NCBI RefSeq assembly: GCF_014192375.1
Contig: NZ_JACHXV010000007.1
Coordinates: forward strand, 62,001-126,000
Reading direction: 5' to 3'
From: Endobacter medicaginis
Lineage (GTDB): Bacteria > Pseudomonadota > Alphaproteobacteria > Acetobacterales > Acetobacteraceae
Length of the DNA stretch: 64,000 bases
Positions 30,531-39,500 of this stretch are shown here, piece after piece. Every line of letters starts with the position of its first letter. Within the stretch, counting starts at the first letter, position 1. Below the pieces are notes generated by a model that saw only the letters and a program-made list of their open reading frames with translations, ran no database searches and was not told the origin of the DNA. The position numbers were made by a program, and so were the translations under genes.

Positions 30531-31670
30531 GTGGATGGCATCCCGTATGCGTCCATGCCGAGCGGAGCCCTGTTGTTGCATCCATCGAGTGCCGATCGAA
30601 CCTTGCGGCTGACCCGCCGCGCCCTGCTGGGCGGCGGAGCGGCGCTGGTGGTGACGGCCGGGTCTGCCCGGGCGCAGGGGCTGCATGACAACGTCCATCG
30701 GCTCGGCCATGCCCTGCGCGAACGGGTGCAGCTCACCGCGGCGATGCTCGGCATCGCGCCGCCACCGATGCACGATCCGGGGCTGCTGGTGGCGGGCTCG
30801 GCCGACAGCGCCAGCGGTGCGTTCGCCAGTGCCATCGCCGACGCGCTGGGTCATGCGCTGCCGGCGCATGCGCCGCTCGGCGTCACCGACACCGTCGGAC
30901 AGGACGGCGTGACCGGCGCGAACCAGTTCGACAGTCTCACCGCGCCGGACGGCAACACCGCGCTGGTCGCGCCGGGTACCGCGTGGCTGGCGTGGCTGGC
31001 CGGCGATCCGCGGGTGCATTTCGATCCCTCCCGCTGGATGCCGGTGGCGGCCCGGCTCGGGTCGGGGGCGCTGGTGCTGCGCCACGACACCCCGACGCCG
31101 GGGCCGGACGTGACGATCCGTCTCGCCGCCACCAGCCCGACCGGGGTGGAGCTGCCGGCCTGGCTGGCGCTGTCGCTGCTGGGCGCCAAGGTGGTGGCGG
31201 TGCCGGGGCTCGGCGATGACGAGGAGCGACGGCGCGCGCTGATCGACGGGCGCATCGATGCCGCCCTGCTGCTGGGCACCGACACCGCCTCCACGCTGGG
31301 CAGCTTCGCCGGCGAGGCGGCAACGGCGGCGTTCAGTCTGGGCTCCGAGCGCGACCCGGCCCTGCCCGCGCTGCCCTCGTTCGTGCAGTATGCGACCACT
31401 GCGGGGCGAACCCCCTCCGGCGCGCTGTTCGACGCCTGGCAGGCGGGAACGGCGGCGGCGCGGCTGCTGTCGGGGGTGATGCTGCCGGCCCTCGCACCCG
31501 CGGCGATGGTGGCGACCTGGCGGCGCGCGGCGCGCGGCCTGCCCGCCACGCCGGGCCTGCTTGCTGCTCCGGCCTGCCTGCCGGCCTGCCAGACGGCGCT
31601 GGGCAGCGAGGCGGCAACCTTTGCGCTGCGCCGCTGGCTGGCCGACACCGCCGGCTGGCGCCCGGCCTGA
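30531..31670 (+). CDS. Tat-exported protein, possibly Bug/TTT-type solute-binding
   Basis: 379 residues with a twin-arginine signal (LRLTRRALLGGGAALVVTAG, then SARAQ). The mature part has a pattern faintly like tripartite tricarboxylate binding proteins: NTALVAPGTAWLAWL, then HFDPSRWMPVAARLGSGALV, then LIDGRIDAALLLGTD. No matching permease genes are nearby. The GTG at 30531 has AAGG a few bases upstream; an ATG at 30555 would still keep the Tat motif. Family assignment is weak. Confidence 0.55.
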   Translation: MDGIPYASMPSGALLLHPSSADRTLRLTRRALLGGGAALVVTAGSARAQGLHDNVHRLGHALRERVQLTAAMLGIAPPPMHDPGLLVAGSADSASGAFASAIADALGHALPAHAPLGVTDTVGQDGVTGANQFDSLTAPDGNTALVAPGTAWLAWLAGDPRVHFDPSRWMPVAARLGSGALVLRHDTPTPGPDVTIRLAATSPTGVELPAWLALSLLGAKVVAVPGLGDDEERRRALIDGRIDAALLLGTDTASTLGSFAGEAATAAFSLGSERDPALPALPSFVQYATTAGRTPSGALFDAWQAGTAAARLLSGVMLPALAPAAMVATWRRAARGLPATPGLLAAPACLPACQTALGSEAATFALRRWLADTAGWRPA

Positions 31671-31846
31671 CCCGGAGCCCGGACGAGGCACGTCGACACG
31701 CCGGCCATGGTCTGCTCAGGGCAGATCAGCGCGGATACGGGCCATCCGCATGGCCGGGACGAAATACGCGCAGTGGCGGTCGACCAGCAGACAGCCGGCA
31801 CCACGGCCCGCCCAGCAGCCGGAGCAGCCGATCCGGCATGCCCGCG

Positions 31847-32416
31847 TCAGTTCGGCGGGCGGATGCCCGGGCGGGTGCCGCCGAAGGGCAGCGGCATGCC
31901 GGGCATGTGCGGGGCGGTGGTGAACATCGTCGGCAGGCCGGCGGGCGGAGCGGCGGGAGCGGCGCCGTCGGCGCCGGTGGCGAAGGTCGGGTGCAGGACG
32001 GTGCCGTTGTCGAGGGTGACGCCGTTCGGCGTGATGGCACGGAGGGTGTGGCCGGCGATCGACTGGCCGATGCCGAGCACAGGCGGCTTGTCGTCGCCGG
32101 TGGCGGCGAAGATCGCCTTCGGCGGCGTGCCGCCCCCGACGATCACCCCGGCCAGGCGCGGCAGTTCGGCGGGGCCGGAGGCGGCGATGTCGGGTGGGCG
32201 GCGGTTCTGGGCGAACAGCGGCCGCGCCAGGGCGACGGCCGAATCCGCGGCCACATCGCGGCCGGCCGCGTTGTCGGTCGGCGGGACGGTGGCGACCAGG
32301 GGGAAGCGTCCCGGCCCGGGATCGCCGCCCCACGGCAGCAGCATCAGCAGCACGGCGAGCGCGAACAGCCCCGCGGCGACCAGCAGCAGCAGCCGCTCGG
32401 CCGGATTGGCGGGCAC
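31847..32416 (-). CDS. GspC/GspN-like type II secretion-related protein
   Basis: 189 residues. One N-terminal membrane helix (RLLLLVAAGLFALAVLLMLL) is followed by a periplasmic region with ARPLFAQNRRPP and then a small beta domain (RLAGVIVGGGTPPKAIFAATG, LGIGQSIAGHTLRAITPNGVTL). This is the layout of GspC homology-region proteins of type II secretion. The C-terminus is Pro/Gly/Met rich. No other gsp gene lies in the window. The GTG at 32416 is the likely start, 32 bases after the symporter stop on the same strand. Confidence 0.6.
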   Translation of the reverse strand: MPANPAERLLLLVAAGLFALAVLLMLLPWGGDPGPGRFPLVATVPPTDNAAGRDVAADSAVALARPLFAQNRRPPDIAASGPAELPRLAGVIVGGGTPPKAIFAATGDDKPPVLGIGQSIAGHTLRAITPNGVTLDNGTVLHPTFATGADGAAPAAPPAGLPTMFTTAPHMPGMPLPFGGTRPGIRPPN

Positions 32417-32448
32417 CGGCAGGCGCGCGCGCAGCGGGGCGGCGCGGC

Positions 32449-33930
32449 TCAGAGCGCCGGCCGCGGCTGCACGCCGGCCCGGCCGGTGCGCAGCAGCGCG
32501 CTGAGCCCGAGCGAGACGACGAGGTTGGCGGCGAGCGCGATCAGCCCGGTATAGAACGTCCAGGGCAGGCCGATCGCGGCGAGCGAATGCGTCGGCACCA
32601 GCCCGTCGGAGAACACCAGCCAGTTGCCGATCACCATGCCGGCCAGCCAGCCTCCGATCAGCCCGGGCGCGCGCAGCCACGGGATGAACAGCCCGCAGAT
32701 CAGCGCCGGCAGGGTCTGCAGGATCCACACCCCGCCCAGCGTCTGCAGCCAGATCGCGTATTGGGGGTTGAGCAGCAGCACGCAGGCGAGGGCCGCGAGC
32801 TTGACCAGCAGGCCGACGATCCTGGCCTCGCGCGCGTCGTGCTCGCGGCCCGACCGCGCGCCGAGGATGTTGCGGGTGACGAGGTTGGCCGCTCCGATCG
32901 CCATCACCGAGGCCGGCACCAGCGCGCCGATCGCCACCGCCGCATAGGCGAAGCCGAGGAACCAGGACGGAAAGATCGCCGCGAACAGCGCCGGCACGGT
33001 ATCGTTGGGCCTGGCCACCACGACGCCGGCGGCATGCGCCATGTAGCCGAGCATGGCGATCAGCCCGAGCAGCAGCGTGTAGGCCGGCAGCATCACCGCG
33101 TTGGTGCGGATGGTCTGCGCGCTGCGCGAGGCGAGCACGCCGGTCAGCGTGTGCGGGTAGAGGAAGGCGGCGAGGGCCGAGCCGAGGGCCAGGGTGGCGT
33201 AGGGCATCATCTTGCCGTCCGCCAGCAGCAGGCCGGTGCCGGGCTTCGTGTAGGCGGTGGCGGCGGCGTCGAACACATGGCCGTAGCCGCCGAGATGCAT
33301 CGGGATGACGGTCACGGCGGCGATGACCACGATGTAGATCATCACGTCCTTGATGAAGGCGGTGAGCGCGGGCGCGTGCAGCCCGCCGAGCCACGTATAG
33401 ACCGCGAGCGAGAGGAAGGCGACGATCAGCGGGATCTGCCCGGGCAGGCCGAGAGCGTGGATCACCGTCTGGATGCCGACGAGCTGCAGCGCGATGTAGG
33501 GCAGCACCGCGACCAGCCCAGTCAGCGCGACGAGGAGCTCAAGCGGGCGGCTGCCGAAACGGCCGCGCACGATGTCGGCGGCGGTCATGTAGCCGTGCTT
33601 CTGCGCGTAGCGCCACAGCAGCGGCATGGTGGCGAAGATGAACGGATAGACGATGATCGTGTAGGGCAGCGCGAAGAAGCCATATGCGCCCTGCCCGTAG
33701 ACCAGGGCCGGAACCGCGATCACGGTATAGGCGGTGTAGAAGTCGCCGCCGACCAGGAACCATGTCACCCAGATGCCGAAGCGGCGGCCCCCCAGCCCCC
33801 ATTCCTCGTGCGCGGTGCCGGTGCCCGCACCCTCGCCGCGCGGGCGCAGGCGCATCGCGAGCGTGCCGAGGAAGGCGGCGCCGAAGAACAGCACGGCGAA
33901 GACCGCGAGGGCGACGGGATTGCTGGTCAT
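32449..33930 (-). CDS. MctP-type sodium:solute symporter
   Basis: 493-residue inner-membrane symporter of the SSS family with about 13-14 membrane helices. The N-terminal GGRRFGIWVTWFLVGGDFYTAYT and GFFALPYTIIVYPF match the monocarboxylate permease MctP subgroup, which takes up lactate, pyruvate or amino acids such as alanine. It is preceded by a DUF3311 protein whose stop overlaps its ATG (ATGA), the usual MctP partner arrangement. Substrate not provable from sequence. Confidence 0.85.
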   Translation of the reverse strand: MTSNPVALAVFAVLFFGAAFLGTLAMRLRPRGEGAGTGTAHEEWGLGGRRFGIWVTWFLVGGDFYTAYTVIAVPALVYGQGAYGFFALPYTIIVYPFIFATMPLLWRYAQKHGYMTAADIVRGRFGSRPLELLVALTGLVAVLPYIALQLVGIQTVIHALGLPGQIPLIVAFLSLAVYTWLGGLHAPALTAFIKDVMIYIVVIAAVTVIPMHLGGYGHVFDAAATAYTKPGTGLLLADGKMMPYATLALGSALAAFLYPHTLTGVLASRSAQTIRTNAVMLPAYTLLLGLIAMLGYMAHAAGVVVARPNDTVPALFAAIFPSWFLGFAYAAVAIGALVPASVMAIGAANLVTRNILGARSGREHDAREARIVGLLVKLAALACVLLLNPQYAIWLQTLGGVWILQTLPALICGLFIPWLRAPGLIGGWLAGMVIGNWLVFSDGLVPTHSLAAIGLPWTFYTGLIALAANLVVSLGLSALLRTGRAGVQPRPAL

Positions 33931-34121
33931 CGCATGTCCTCCGCCGCGTTGGCCGAGCGGGTGGCGCGATCGACGATCCACAGCAGCAGCGACGTCACCG
34001 GCACCCAGGCGAGCTGATACCAGTAGAAATACGGAATGCCCCACAGCTTCGGCGTCAGCGCATTGTAGAGCGGCACCAGCAGCAGGCCTGCGAACGGCAG
34101 CAGCAGCAGCAGCAATCTCAT
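33927..34121 (-). CDS. DUF3311 small membrane protein
   Basis: 64 residues with two membrane helices (LLLLLLPFAGLLLVPLYNAL and YQLAWVPVTSLLLWIV) and a PYFYWYQL turn typical of DUF3311. It is coupled to the MctP-type symporter and is likely an accessory subunit. A GGAGGG-like ribosome site precedes the start on the minus strand. Confidence 0.88.
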   Translation of the reverse strand: MRLLLLLLPFAGLLLVPLYNALTPKLWGIPYFYWYQLAWVPVTSLLLWIVDRATRSANAAEDMR

Positions 34122-34245
34122 CGAACCCTCCCCGCATGTCCTTGCCGGCCCGTGCCGCGGAGGATGCCCCGGGACGCGCGCAGGCGGCACGCCTGTTTGT
34201 CTGTCCTGCTCATAGCGTGCCTGTCCGCAAACGCAACGAAGCAAT

Positions 34246-34848
34246 TCATCCCGGCGCGCCGCGGCTCCTGCGGCGCAGCAGCAGCCGCACCGAGCCGGGA
34301 TTGCGTGGATGCGGATGCGCCGCGCCGAGCACGATGGCGCGCAGCGCGGGCGCGTTGAGCCAGTGCGGCAGTTCGCGGCGGATGCCGCCGCCATCGGTGC
34401 CGCTGCCCCGGCCGGTGATGATCTCGACATGGCGGATGCCGTCGCGCCAGGCGCGGTCGAGGAAATCGTGCAAGGCGAGATAGGCCGCCTGCACCGTGCG
34501 CCCGTGCAGGTCGAGCGTGCGGCGGCGCACCGCGCGCCGGGAGGTGAGCGACGACCAGCCGAGATCGTCGAGCCCCGGCGCGCGCTCGCCCACCACCAGC
34601 AGCGTGCGACGTGCCGGTGGCGCGGGTGTGGGTGCCACGGGTGCCGGGACGGGCGGGACGGGGCTGGCGGCGGGGGGCGGCGGGCGGGTTTCCGCCCCTG
34701 CCCCTGCCCCCGCCCCTGCCCCTGCCCCTGCCCTTGCGGGGCGATGCAGCGGGGTCGCCTGACGCGTCAGCTGCGTCCACAGCGCGTGGTCGTCCTCGCT
34801 GATGCGCGCGCGGTGCGGCTTCGGCGAGGGGGGAATGGCTCGACGCAA
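34246..34848 (-). CDS. Smr-domain protein
   Basis: 200 residues. The Smr (small MutS-related) nuclease-like domain fills the C-terminal half: TLDLHGRTVQAAYLALHDFL, ITGRGSGTDGGGIRRELPHWL and HPRNPGSVRLLLR. Smr domains act as DNA or RNA endonucleases; recent work on SmrB links them to ribosome collisions. The N-terminal half has a short LW motif helix and a linker of Ala-Gly repeats coded by a hexanucleotide tandem. The TTG at 34848 is proposed as start, with GGAGGGCAGGG upstream; no ATG fits. Confidence 0.78.
   Translation of the reverse strand: MRRAIPPSPKPHRARISEDDHALWTQLTRQATPLHRPARAGAGAGAGAGAGAETRPPPPAASPVPPVPAPVAPTPAPPARRTLLVVGERAPGLDDLGWSSLTSRRAVRRRTLDLHGRTVQAAYLALHDFLDRAWRDGIRHVEIITGRGSGTDGGGIRRELPHWLNAPALRAIVLGAAHPHPRNPGSVRLLLRRRSRGAPG
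34694..34735 (+). repeat. Hexanucleotide tandem repeat inside the Smr gene
   Basis: Seven units of GCCCCT with two single-base variants (GCCCCC, GCCCTT). On the gene strand they code for an alternating Ala-Gly linker. Six-base units keep the frame, so slippage would change linker length without breaking the protein. Confidence 0.9.
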
Positions 34849-34905
34849 AGACCCTGCCCTCCTTGTCGCTGGACGCTGCCGGACGCCCAGCCTACACCAG
34901 CCGGC

Positions 34906-36399
34906 GTGAGAGTTCATCGCCCGCCCGGACCGACCGCACGGCGCGCGCTCGGCGTGCTGGCGGCGATCGGCGCGATCGTCGGGCTGCTGTTCGCGCGCAT
35001 GCCGGTGCCGCCGCTGAGCCTGTACGACCAGCCGTTCTATCTCGGCATCGCCCAGGACCTCGTCCACACGGGCCGCTTCACCGACGGGTTCATGTTTGCC
35101 AGCCCCGGCGATGACGGGCGCAGGCCGCCGGGGATGCGGTTCGCACCGCTGTATCCGGCACTGCTCGCCGCCGCCGCGCGCCTCGAACCGGGCTTCGACC
35201 GCGACAGCGCCTGCGTGGTGACGACAGACGGCCATGGCCCGTGCGGGACCGAGGCGACGCTGCCGCGCACGGCGCAGGCGCTCGCCCTGGTCGCGATCCT
35301 GTGGCTGGTCTGGTGGATCGCGGCTTCGGTGGCGGGCGGGGGGGCCGGGATGGCGGCACTTGGGCTCGCGCTGTGCACGGCGCCGGTGCTGCTGCGCTCG
35401 GTGATGGTGACGATGACCGAGATCGCGGTGCTGCTGGCCGATCTGCTGGCCATCGCCTGCGCCCTGCGTGCGCTGTGGAGTCCCGAACGGAGCACACGCT
35501 GGGCGGCGACGTGCGGGGCCATGCTGGGGATCGCCACCCTGCTGCGTCCGAGCGGGCTGGAGTTGGCACTGGCGATCGTCGCCGGCGGGCTGGGCTGGCT
35601 CGTCGCCTGCCGCCCGGGCCGGCGCCGCCGGCTGGCGCAGGCTTTGGGCGCGGGCGGGCTGGCGCTGGTGCTGGTGCTGTCACCCTGGCTGCTGCGCAAT
35701 GCGCGGCTCGGCCATGCCGGGCTGACCGAAGGCTATGCGGGACATACGCTGGTGCAGCGGATCAGCTTCGATTCGATGACGCCGCACGAATACGCGATGA
35801 GCTTCGTCTGCTGGCTGCCCGATGGCAGCGGGCTGGGGGCGGCGATCGGCGGCCGGGGCGCATGCGACCGCTTCGGCTGGGAAGAGCACGCCGACAGCTT
35901 CTATGCGATCGGCCTCGGGCGGCTGCTGGCGCGCACGCTGGCCGAGGCGGGCGGCCCGCAACATCACCTGCGCTGGCTGCTGCGCCACGAGATCGCCGCC
36001 CACCCGCTGCGCCACGCGCTGGTGACCCTGCCGCTGGCGCTGCGGGGCGCGTGGATCGATCACTGGTGGGGGGTGATGCTGCTGCCGGTGTGCCTGGTGT
36101 GGGCGGTCCGCCGCCGGCGCGATCCGCAGGTCTGGCTGATCGCCGGACCGGCCCTGTTCATGCTGCTGTTCAATGCCGCGGTGGCGGTCAACCAGCCACG
36201 CTACAATCTGCTGCTGGTGCTGCCGATGGCGGTGGCGGGCGGCGACGCGGTCGATGCGCTGGCCCGCAGGCTGCGCGCGGCTCGCGCCGCCGGGCCGCGC
36301 CGTCAGGCGGAGGCCTGCATCGGCAGCTGCATCGGCAGCGGGCCGGCCGGCTGCTCGCGCTGTGCGGCGATCAGCCGCGAGCGCGCCACCGCCACATAG
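34906..36399 (+). CDS. Polytopic membrane glycosyltransferase-like protein (ArnT/PMT-type)
   Basis: About 497 residues with 10-12 membrane helices. The first outer loop has LYDQPFYLGIAQDLVHTG and RFAPLYPALLAA, typical of GT-C glycosyltransferases using a polyprenyl-phosphate sugar donor. Later blocks: GIATLLRPSGLELAL, LSPWLLRNARLG and NQPRYNLLLVLPM. Acceptor unknown (lipid A, protein or glycan). GTG at 34906 is proposed as start; no clear ribosome site is seen. The last 97 bases overlap the converging methyltransferase gene, and the tail there is unusually Cys/Ala rich. Confidence 0.75.
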   Translation: MRVHRPPGPTARRALGVLAAIGAIVGLLFARMPVPPLSLYDQPFYLGIAQDLVHTGRFTDGFMFASPGDDGRRPPGMRFAPLYPALLAAAARLEPGFDRDSACVVTTDGHGPCGTEATLPRTAQALALVAILWLVWWIAASVAGGGAGMAALGLALCTAPVLLRSVMVTMTEIAVLLADLLAIACALRALWSPERSTRWAATCGAMLGIATLLRPSGLELALAIVAGGLGWLVACRPGRRRRLAQALGAGGLALVLVLSPWLLRNARLGHAGLTEGYAGHTLVQRISFDSMTPHEYAMSFVCWLPDGSGLGAAIGGRGACDRFGWEEHADSFYAIGLGRLLARTLAEAGGPQHHLRWLLRHEIAAHPLRHALVTLPLALRGAWIDHWWGVMLLPVCLVWAVRRRRDPQVWLIAGPALFMLLFNAAVAVNQPRYNLLLVLPMAVAGGDAVDALARRLRAARAAGPRRQAEACIGSCIGSGPAGCSRCAAISRERATAT

Positions 36400-37256
36400 T
36401 CGCGGTCGAGCTCGATGCCGATGCCGCGACCGCCCTCCTCGGAGGCGGCGACCAGCGTGGTGCCGGTGCCCATGAACGGGTCGAGCACCACCGGGTCGCG
36501 CCGCCCGTGCAGGCGGATGCACATGCGCGGCAGCTCGACCGGGAAGGTGCCGGGATGGTGGAACTTCTGCGCGCGGTCCTGCACCGTGGCGTAGGGGATG
36601 AACCAGGTATCGCCCCGGCAGCGCAGGTCCTGCGCGTGGCCGCGCCGGGCGATGTTGCTCTTGTCCTTGTAGGGCACGCCGACGCCGAGCCGGTCGAGCT
36701 TCACCCGGCCGGTGCGGGTGAGGTGGAAGATGTGCTCGTGATTGCGGTTGAGGAAGCGGTCCGAACGGACGGGCTTGAAATGGCCCGCGCTGTCGGTGCC
36801 GACGGTGACCGACTTGATCCAGGTGATGTGGTTCTGCAGCTCGAAGAACGGGCGCAGCCGCACCATCAGCTCGAACGGCAGCCAGGGCCGCGACGAGGAA
36901 CCGGCGATGTTGAGGAAGAACGATCCCTCGGGCTTCATCACCCGGCGTACCGAACGCGCGATGCGCACCATCCAGTCGAGATAGTCCTCCTCGCCGCGGC
37001 GGTCGGCATAGGAATTGTAGTCGAGGCCGATGTTGTACGGCGGCGAGGTGATGACCACGTCGGCGAGGTCCGCCGACAGCCCCGGCAGCACGCGCTGGCA
37101 GTCGCCGCGATACAGCAGATGTGGCCCGACTCCGATGCGGCTGTTGCGCGATGCGCGGGCACGGGGATCGTAGCGGGGCAGGGTCTCACAGGATGCCGCA
37201 GCGGCGGTTCGGGAGAGATCGCGAACCTGCGAATCGAAGGCGTGCAGCGTCGTCAT
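36303..37256 (-). CDS. Beta-class site-specific DNA methyltransferase, orphan
   Basis: 317 residues. Motif IV (TSPPYNIGLDYN, near residue 70) comes first, then a target-recognition region, then motif I (LDPFMGTGTTLVAASEEGG, near residue 260), the beta-class order seen in CcrM and M.PvuII. SPPY at the active site is common in N4-cytosine enzymes, while adenine enzymes more often have DPPY. No restriction endonuclease is next to it, so it is probably a regulatory or solitary methylase. It converges with the glycosyltransferase gene and overlaps it by 97 bases. Confidence 0.85.
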   Translation of the reverse strand: MTTLHAFDSQVRDLSRTAAAASCETLPRYDPRARASRNSRIGVGPHLLYRGDCQRVLPGLSADLADVVITSPPYNIGLDYNSYADRRGEEDYLDWMVRIARSVRRVMKPEGSFFLNIAGSSSRPWLPFELMVRLRPFFELQNHITWIKSVTVGTDSAGHFKPVRSDRFLNRNHEHIFHLTRTGRVKLDRLGVGVPYKDKSNIARRGHAQDLRCRGDTWFIPYATVQDRAQKFHHPGTFPVELPRMCIRLHGRRDPVVLDPFMGTGTTLVAASEEGGRGIGIELDRDYVAVARSRLIAAQREQPAGPLPMQLPMQASA

Positions 37257-37341
37257 CGTGGCAGTATTGCGACGAACATCCGCTACGGCCAGCGATTCGG
37301 ATCGGTGTCCTTGCACCCGTTCAGGACTGTGCCCGCAAGTC

Positions 37342-38547
37342 TCAACGTGCGGTTGCGGGGCCTTCGACCGGGCGTGGCAGCAGCACGTACAAGGCGCCGT
37401 TTGCGTGCATCGGACCGGCCAGGGCGGCGGCCTGCGCGCCCCAGCCGAAATACAGATCCACATGCCGCGCGCCGGTGATGTCGGCGCCCGTATCCTGGGC
37501 CAGCACCAGACGGCGGAGCGGGCGGTCGTACACATCGGTGGTGTCGACCCAGAGCGGCATGGCCAGCGGCAGTACGGCCCGATCGACGGCCGCCGAGCGC
37601 AGCGGCTGCAGCCCGACGCCGAGCGTGCCGGGCGCGCCGGACATCTCGCCGGCCGCCGCCGGGGGCTGGATGCGGAAGAACACGTAGTTGGGGTTCTGCT
37701 CCATCAGCCCGGTGGCGAGGTCGGGATGCGCCGTCATCCAGCCGCGGATCGACTGCATCGACACGTCGCTGGACGCCAGTTCCCCGCGCTCGACCAGCAG
37801 CTTGCCCAGCGCGACATAGGGCTGGCCGTTGCGGCCCGCATAGGCGAGCCTGACCTCGCTGCCATCAGGCAGCGATACCCGGCCGGAGCCCTGGATCTGG
37901 AGGAAGAACAGGTCGGCCGCATCGGCGACGTAGAGCAGCGGCACCTGCGCGCCCAGCGCGCCGCGGTCGATCTCGGCACGGGTGTAGTACGGCACCAGAT
38001 CCCCATCGACGCGCCGGCCGCGGCGCAGGCTCTGCTTGCCGTCGGCGTCGGTGACCACCTGCGTGACCAGGTCGCGCGGCAGGCCGTAGACCGGAGTGCG
38101 GAAGCGCGCGGTGGGGGTCATCGAGCCGGCGACGACCGGCTCGTAATAGCCGGTGAACTGCGTCTCGCCATCGACACGGTAGGCGGCGAACCAGGTCTCG
38201 AAGAAGCGCCTTGCCGCGGCGGCATCGCCCGCAGGCGCCATCCGCGCGGCCCGGCAGGCGGCGGCGTAGGTCGTCGGATGGCCGGCGAGCTGCGCATCCA
38301 GCCCCGCGCCGCCGAGACTCTCGTCCTGCGGCAGCAGGGCCAGGCGCTCGCAATCGGCGAGCAGGCCGCGCAGGGCGACCTCCTGGCGGTCTGCGGTCCA
38401 GCCCGGCAGGTCGGCGAACGCGACCGGCTGGAGATCGGGCGGCGACGGTGTTTCGGAGGCTGTCTCGCAACCGGCCAGCGTCAGCATGGCGGCCAGCAGC
38501 GCGGCTCCGGCGCGAAGCGGCCGGGGGCGGCAGGGGCGTGGGATCAT
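37342..38547 (-). CDS. mltA: Membrane-bound lytic murein transglycosylase A
   Basis: 401-residue lipoprotein (lipobox LAGC near residue 26) that cuts peptidoglycan at MurNAc-GlcNAc bonds, giving 1,6-anhydro ends. The core has QFTGYYEPVVAGS, the MltA-specific insert, and a C-terminal 3D domain with LAQDTGADITGARHVDLYFGWG, whose Asp residues hold the catalytic acid. Lies downstream of the Tim44-like gene on the minus strand, a conserved alphaproteobacterial neighbourhood. Confidence 0.93.
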   Translation of the reverse strand: MIPRPCRPRPLRAGAALLAAMLTLAGCETASETPSPPDLQPVAFADLPGWTADRQEVALRGLLADCERLALLPQDESLGGAGLDAQLAGHPTTYAAACRAARMAPAGDAAAARRFFETWFAAYRVDGETQFTGYYEPVVAGSMTPTARFRTPVYGLPRDLVTQVVTDADGKQSLRRGRRVDGDLVPYYTRAEIDRGALGAQVPLLYVADAADLFFLQIQGSGRVSLPDGSEVRLAYAGRNGQPYVALGKLLVERGELASSDVSMQSIRGWMTAHPDLATGLMEQNPNYVFFRIQPPAAAGEMSGAPGTLGVGLQPLRSAAVDRAVLPLAMPLWVDTTDVYDRPLRRLVLAQDTGADITGARHVDLYFGWGAQAAALAGPMHANGALYVLLPRPVEGPATAR

Positions 38548-38621
38548 GCGTCGTCCATGTCAGAAATTCGGGATCGCCCGGCGAGTGTGCCGGCTCGGCG
38601 CTCGCCCGGTCGGGTGGCGGG

Positions 38622-39359
38622 TCAGGCGCTGCGCGTGGCCGCGACCAGCCAGGACGGGCGGCCACCTTCCTGCGCGCCGGCTGCCGCCGCCTCGAAGGTC
38701 CAGACGTCGCACAGCTCGGTGACCGCATCGGCGCCGCTGACCGGCTCGCCGTTGCGTCCGGTGACGTAGCTGACCTGGTCCGAGACGAACCGCACCTCGA
38801 TGGTCGGACGCCCGGCCCCCTCCCCCTGACCGATTTCGGCGCCGATCAGGGCGACCTCGCAGATCTGGCGGATCTCCGCATGCTGGGTCTCGCCGGCCGC
38901 CTCGCGCGCGGCGATCGCGCCCTCGAAGGCGGCGAGCGTGTCGGCGGCGAGCAGGCTGCGCAGGGTGTCGCGGTCGCCCTGCGCATAGGCCGCGACCACG
39001 CGCTCGAAGGCGCGCGTCGCGCCGTGCAGGAAGGCGGTGGCGTCGAACTGCGGCATCAGCGCGCCGAGCGTGACCAGCGCCTGGCCGGCGGAGCTGCCGC
39101 TCTCGGGCAGGACATAGACGGTGGCGGCCTTCGGCTCGGGCGCGGCGGCGCGGCCCGGGATCGCGGCCGGCGCCTCGGGCCTGGGCGCGAGCGGGTTGCG
39201 CAGGGTTCCGAGGCGCGGTCGGGCGGCCTCGCCGCGCGGCGGTGGCGCATCCAGCCCGGTGCGTTTTCCCAGCACGCTGCGCAGCCGCAACGCGAGCAAC
39301 AGGGCGATGAGGCCGAACACCACCACGCCGACGGGAAAACTGCCGTTCTTGAAATCCAT
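38622..39359 (-). CDS. Tim44-like (TimA) membrane protein
   Basis: 245 residues: one N-terminal helix (FPVGVVVFGLIALLLALRL), a Pro/Ala-rich linker, and a C-terminal Tim44-like domain (ATAFLHGATRAFERVVAAYAQGD, LAAFEGAIAAREAAGE, ELCDVWTFE). Bacterial Tim44 relatives are inner-membrane proteins of unclear job, thought to be ancestral to the mitochondrial import motor subunit. Upstream of mltA in the same direction. The ATG at 39359 begins directly before the helix. Confidence 0.88.
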   Translation of the reverse strand: MDFKNGSFPVGVVVFGLIALLLALRLRSVLGKRTGLDAPPPRGEAARPRLGTLRNPLAPRPEAPAAIPGRAAAPEPKAATVYVLPESGSSAGQALVTLGALMPQFDATAFLHGATRAFERVVAAYAQGDRDTLRSLLAADTLAAFEGAIAAREAAGETQHAEIRQICEVALIGAEIGQGEGAGRPTIEVRFVSDQVSYVTGRNGEPVSGADAVTELCDVWTFEAAAAGAQEGGRPSWLVAATRSA

Positions 39360-39500
39360 CCCCAACCCGGTCCGATCCTGTGCCCCCTCGGGGGCCGATA
39401 TCGGGCCAGACCTACGCCGGGCAGCGGTCGGGCGCAAATCAAAGCGCGTTTATGTGCTCCGGACTGGCCCGGGACGGGCGCAGCGCCTACATCTCGCGGC

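Noticed and set aside
31726..31839. Small minus-strand frame (37 codons) after the GspC-like gene
   Set aside because: The ATG lies just after the stop, but the product has no hydrophobic, domain or composition signal and no ribosome site. The 176-base gap here holds nothing I can support.
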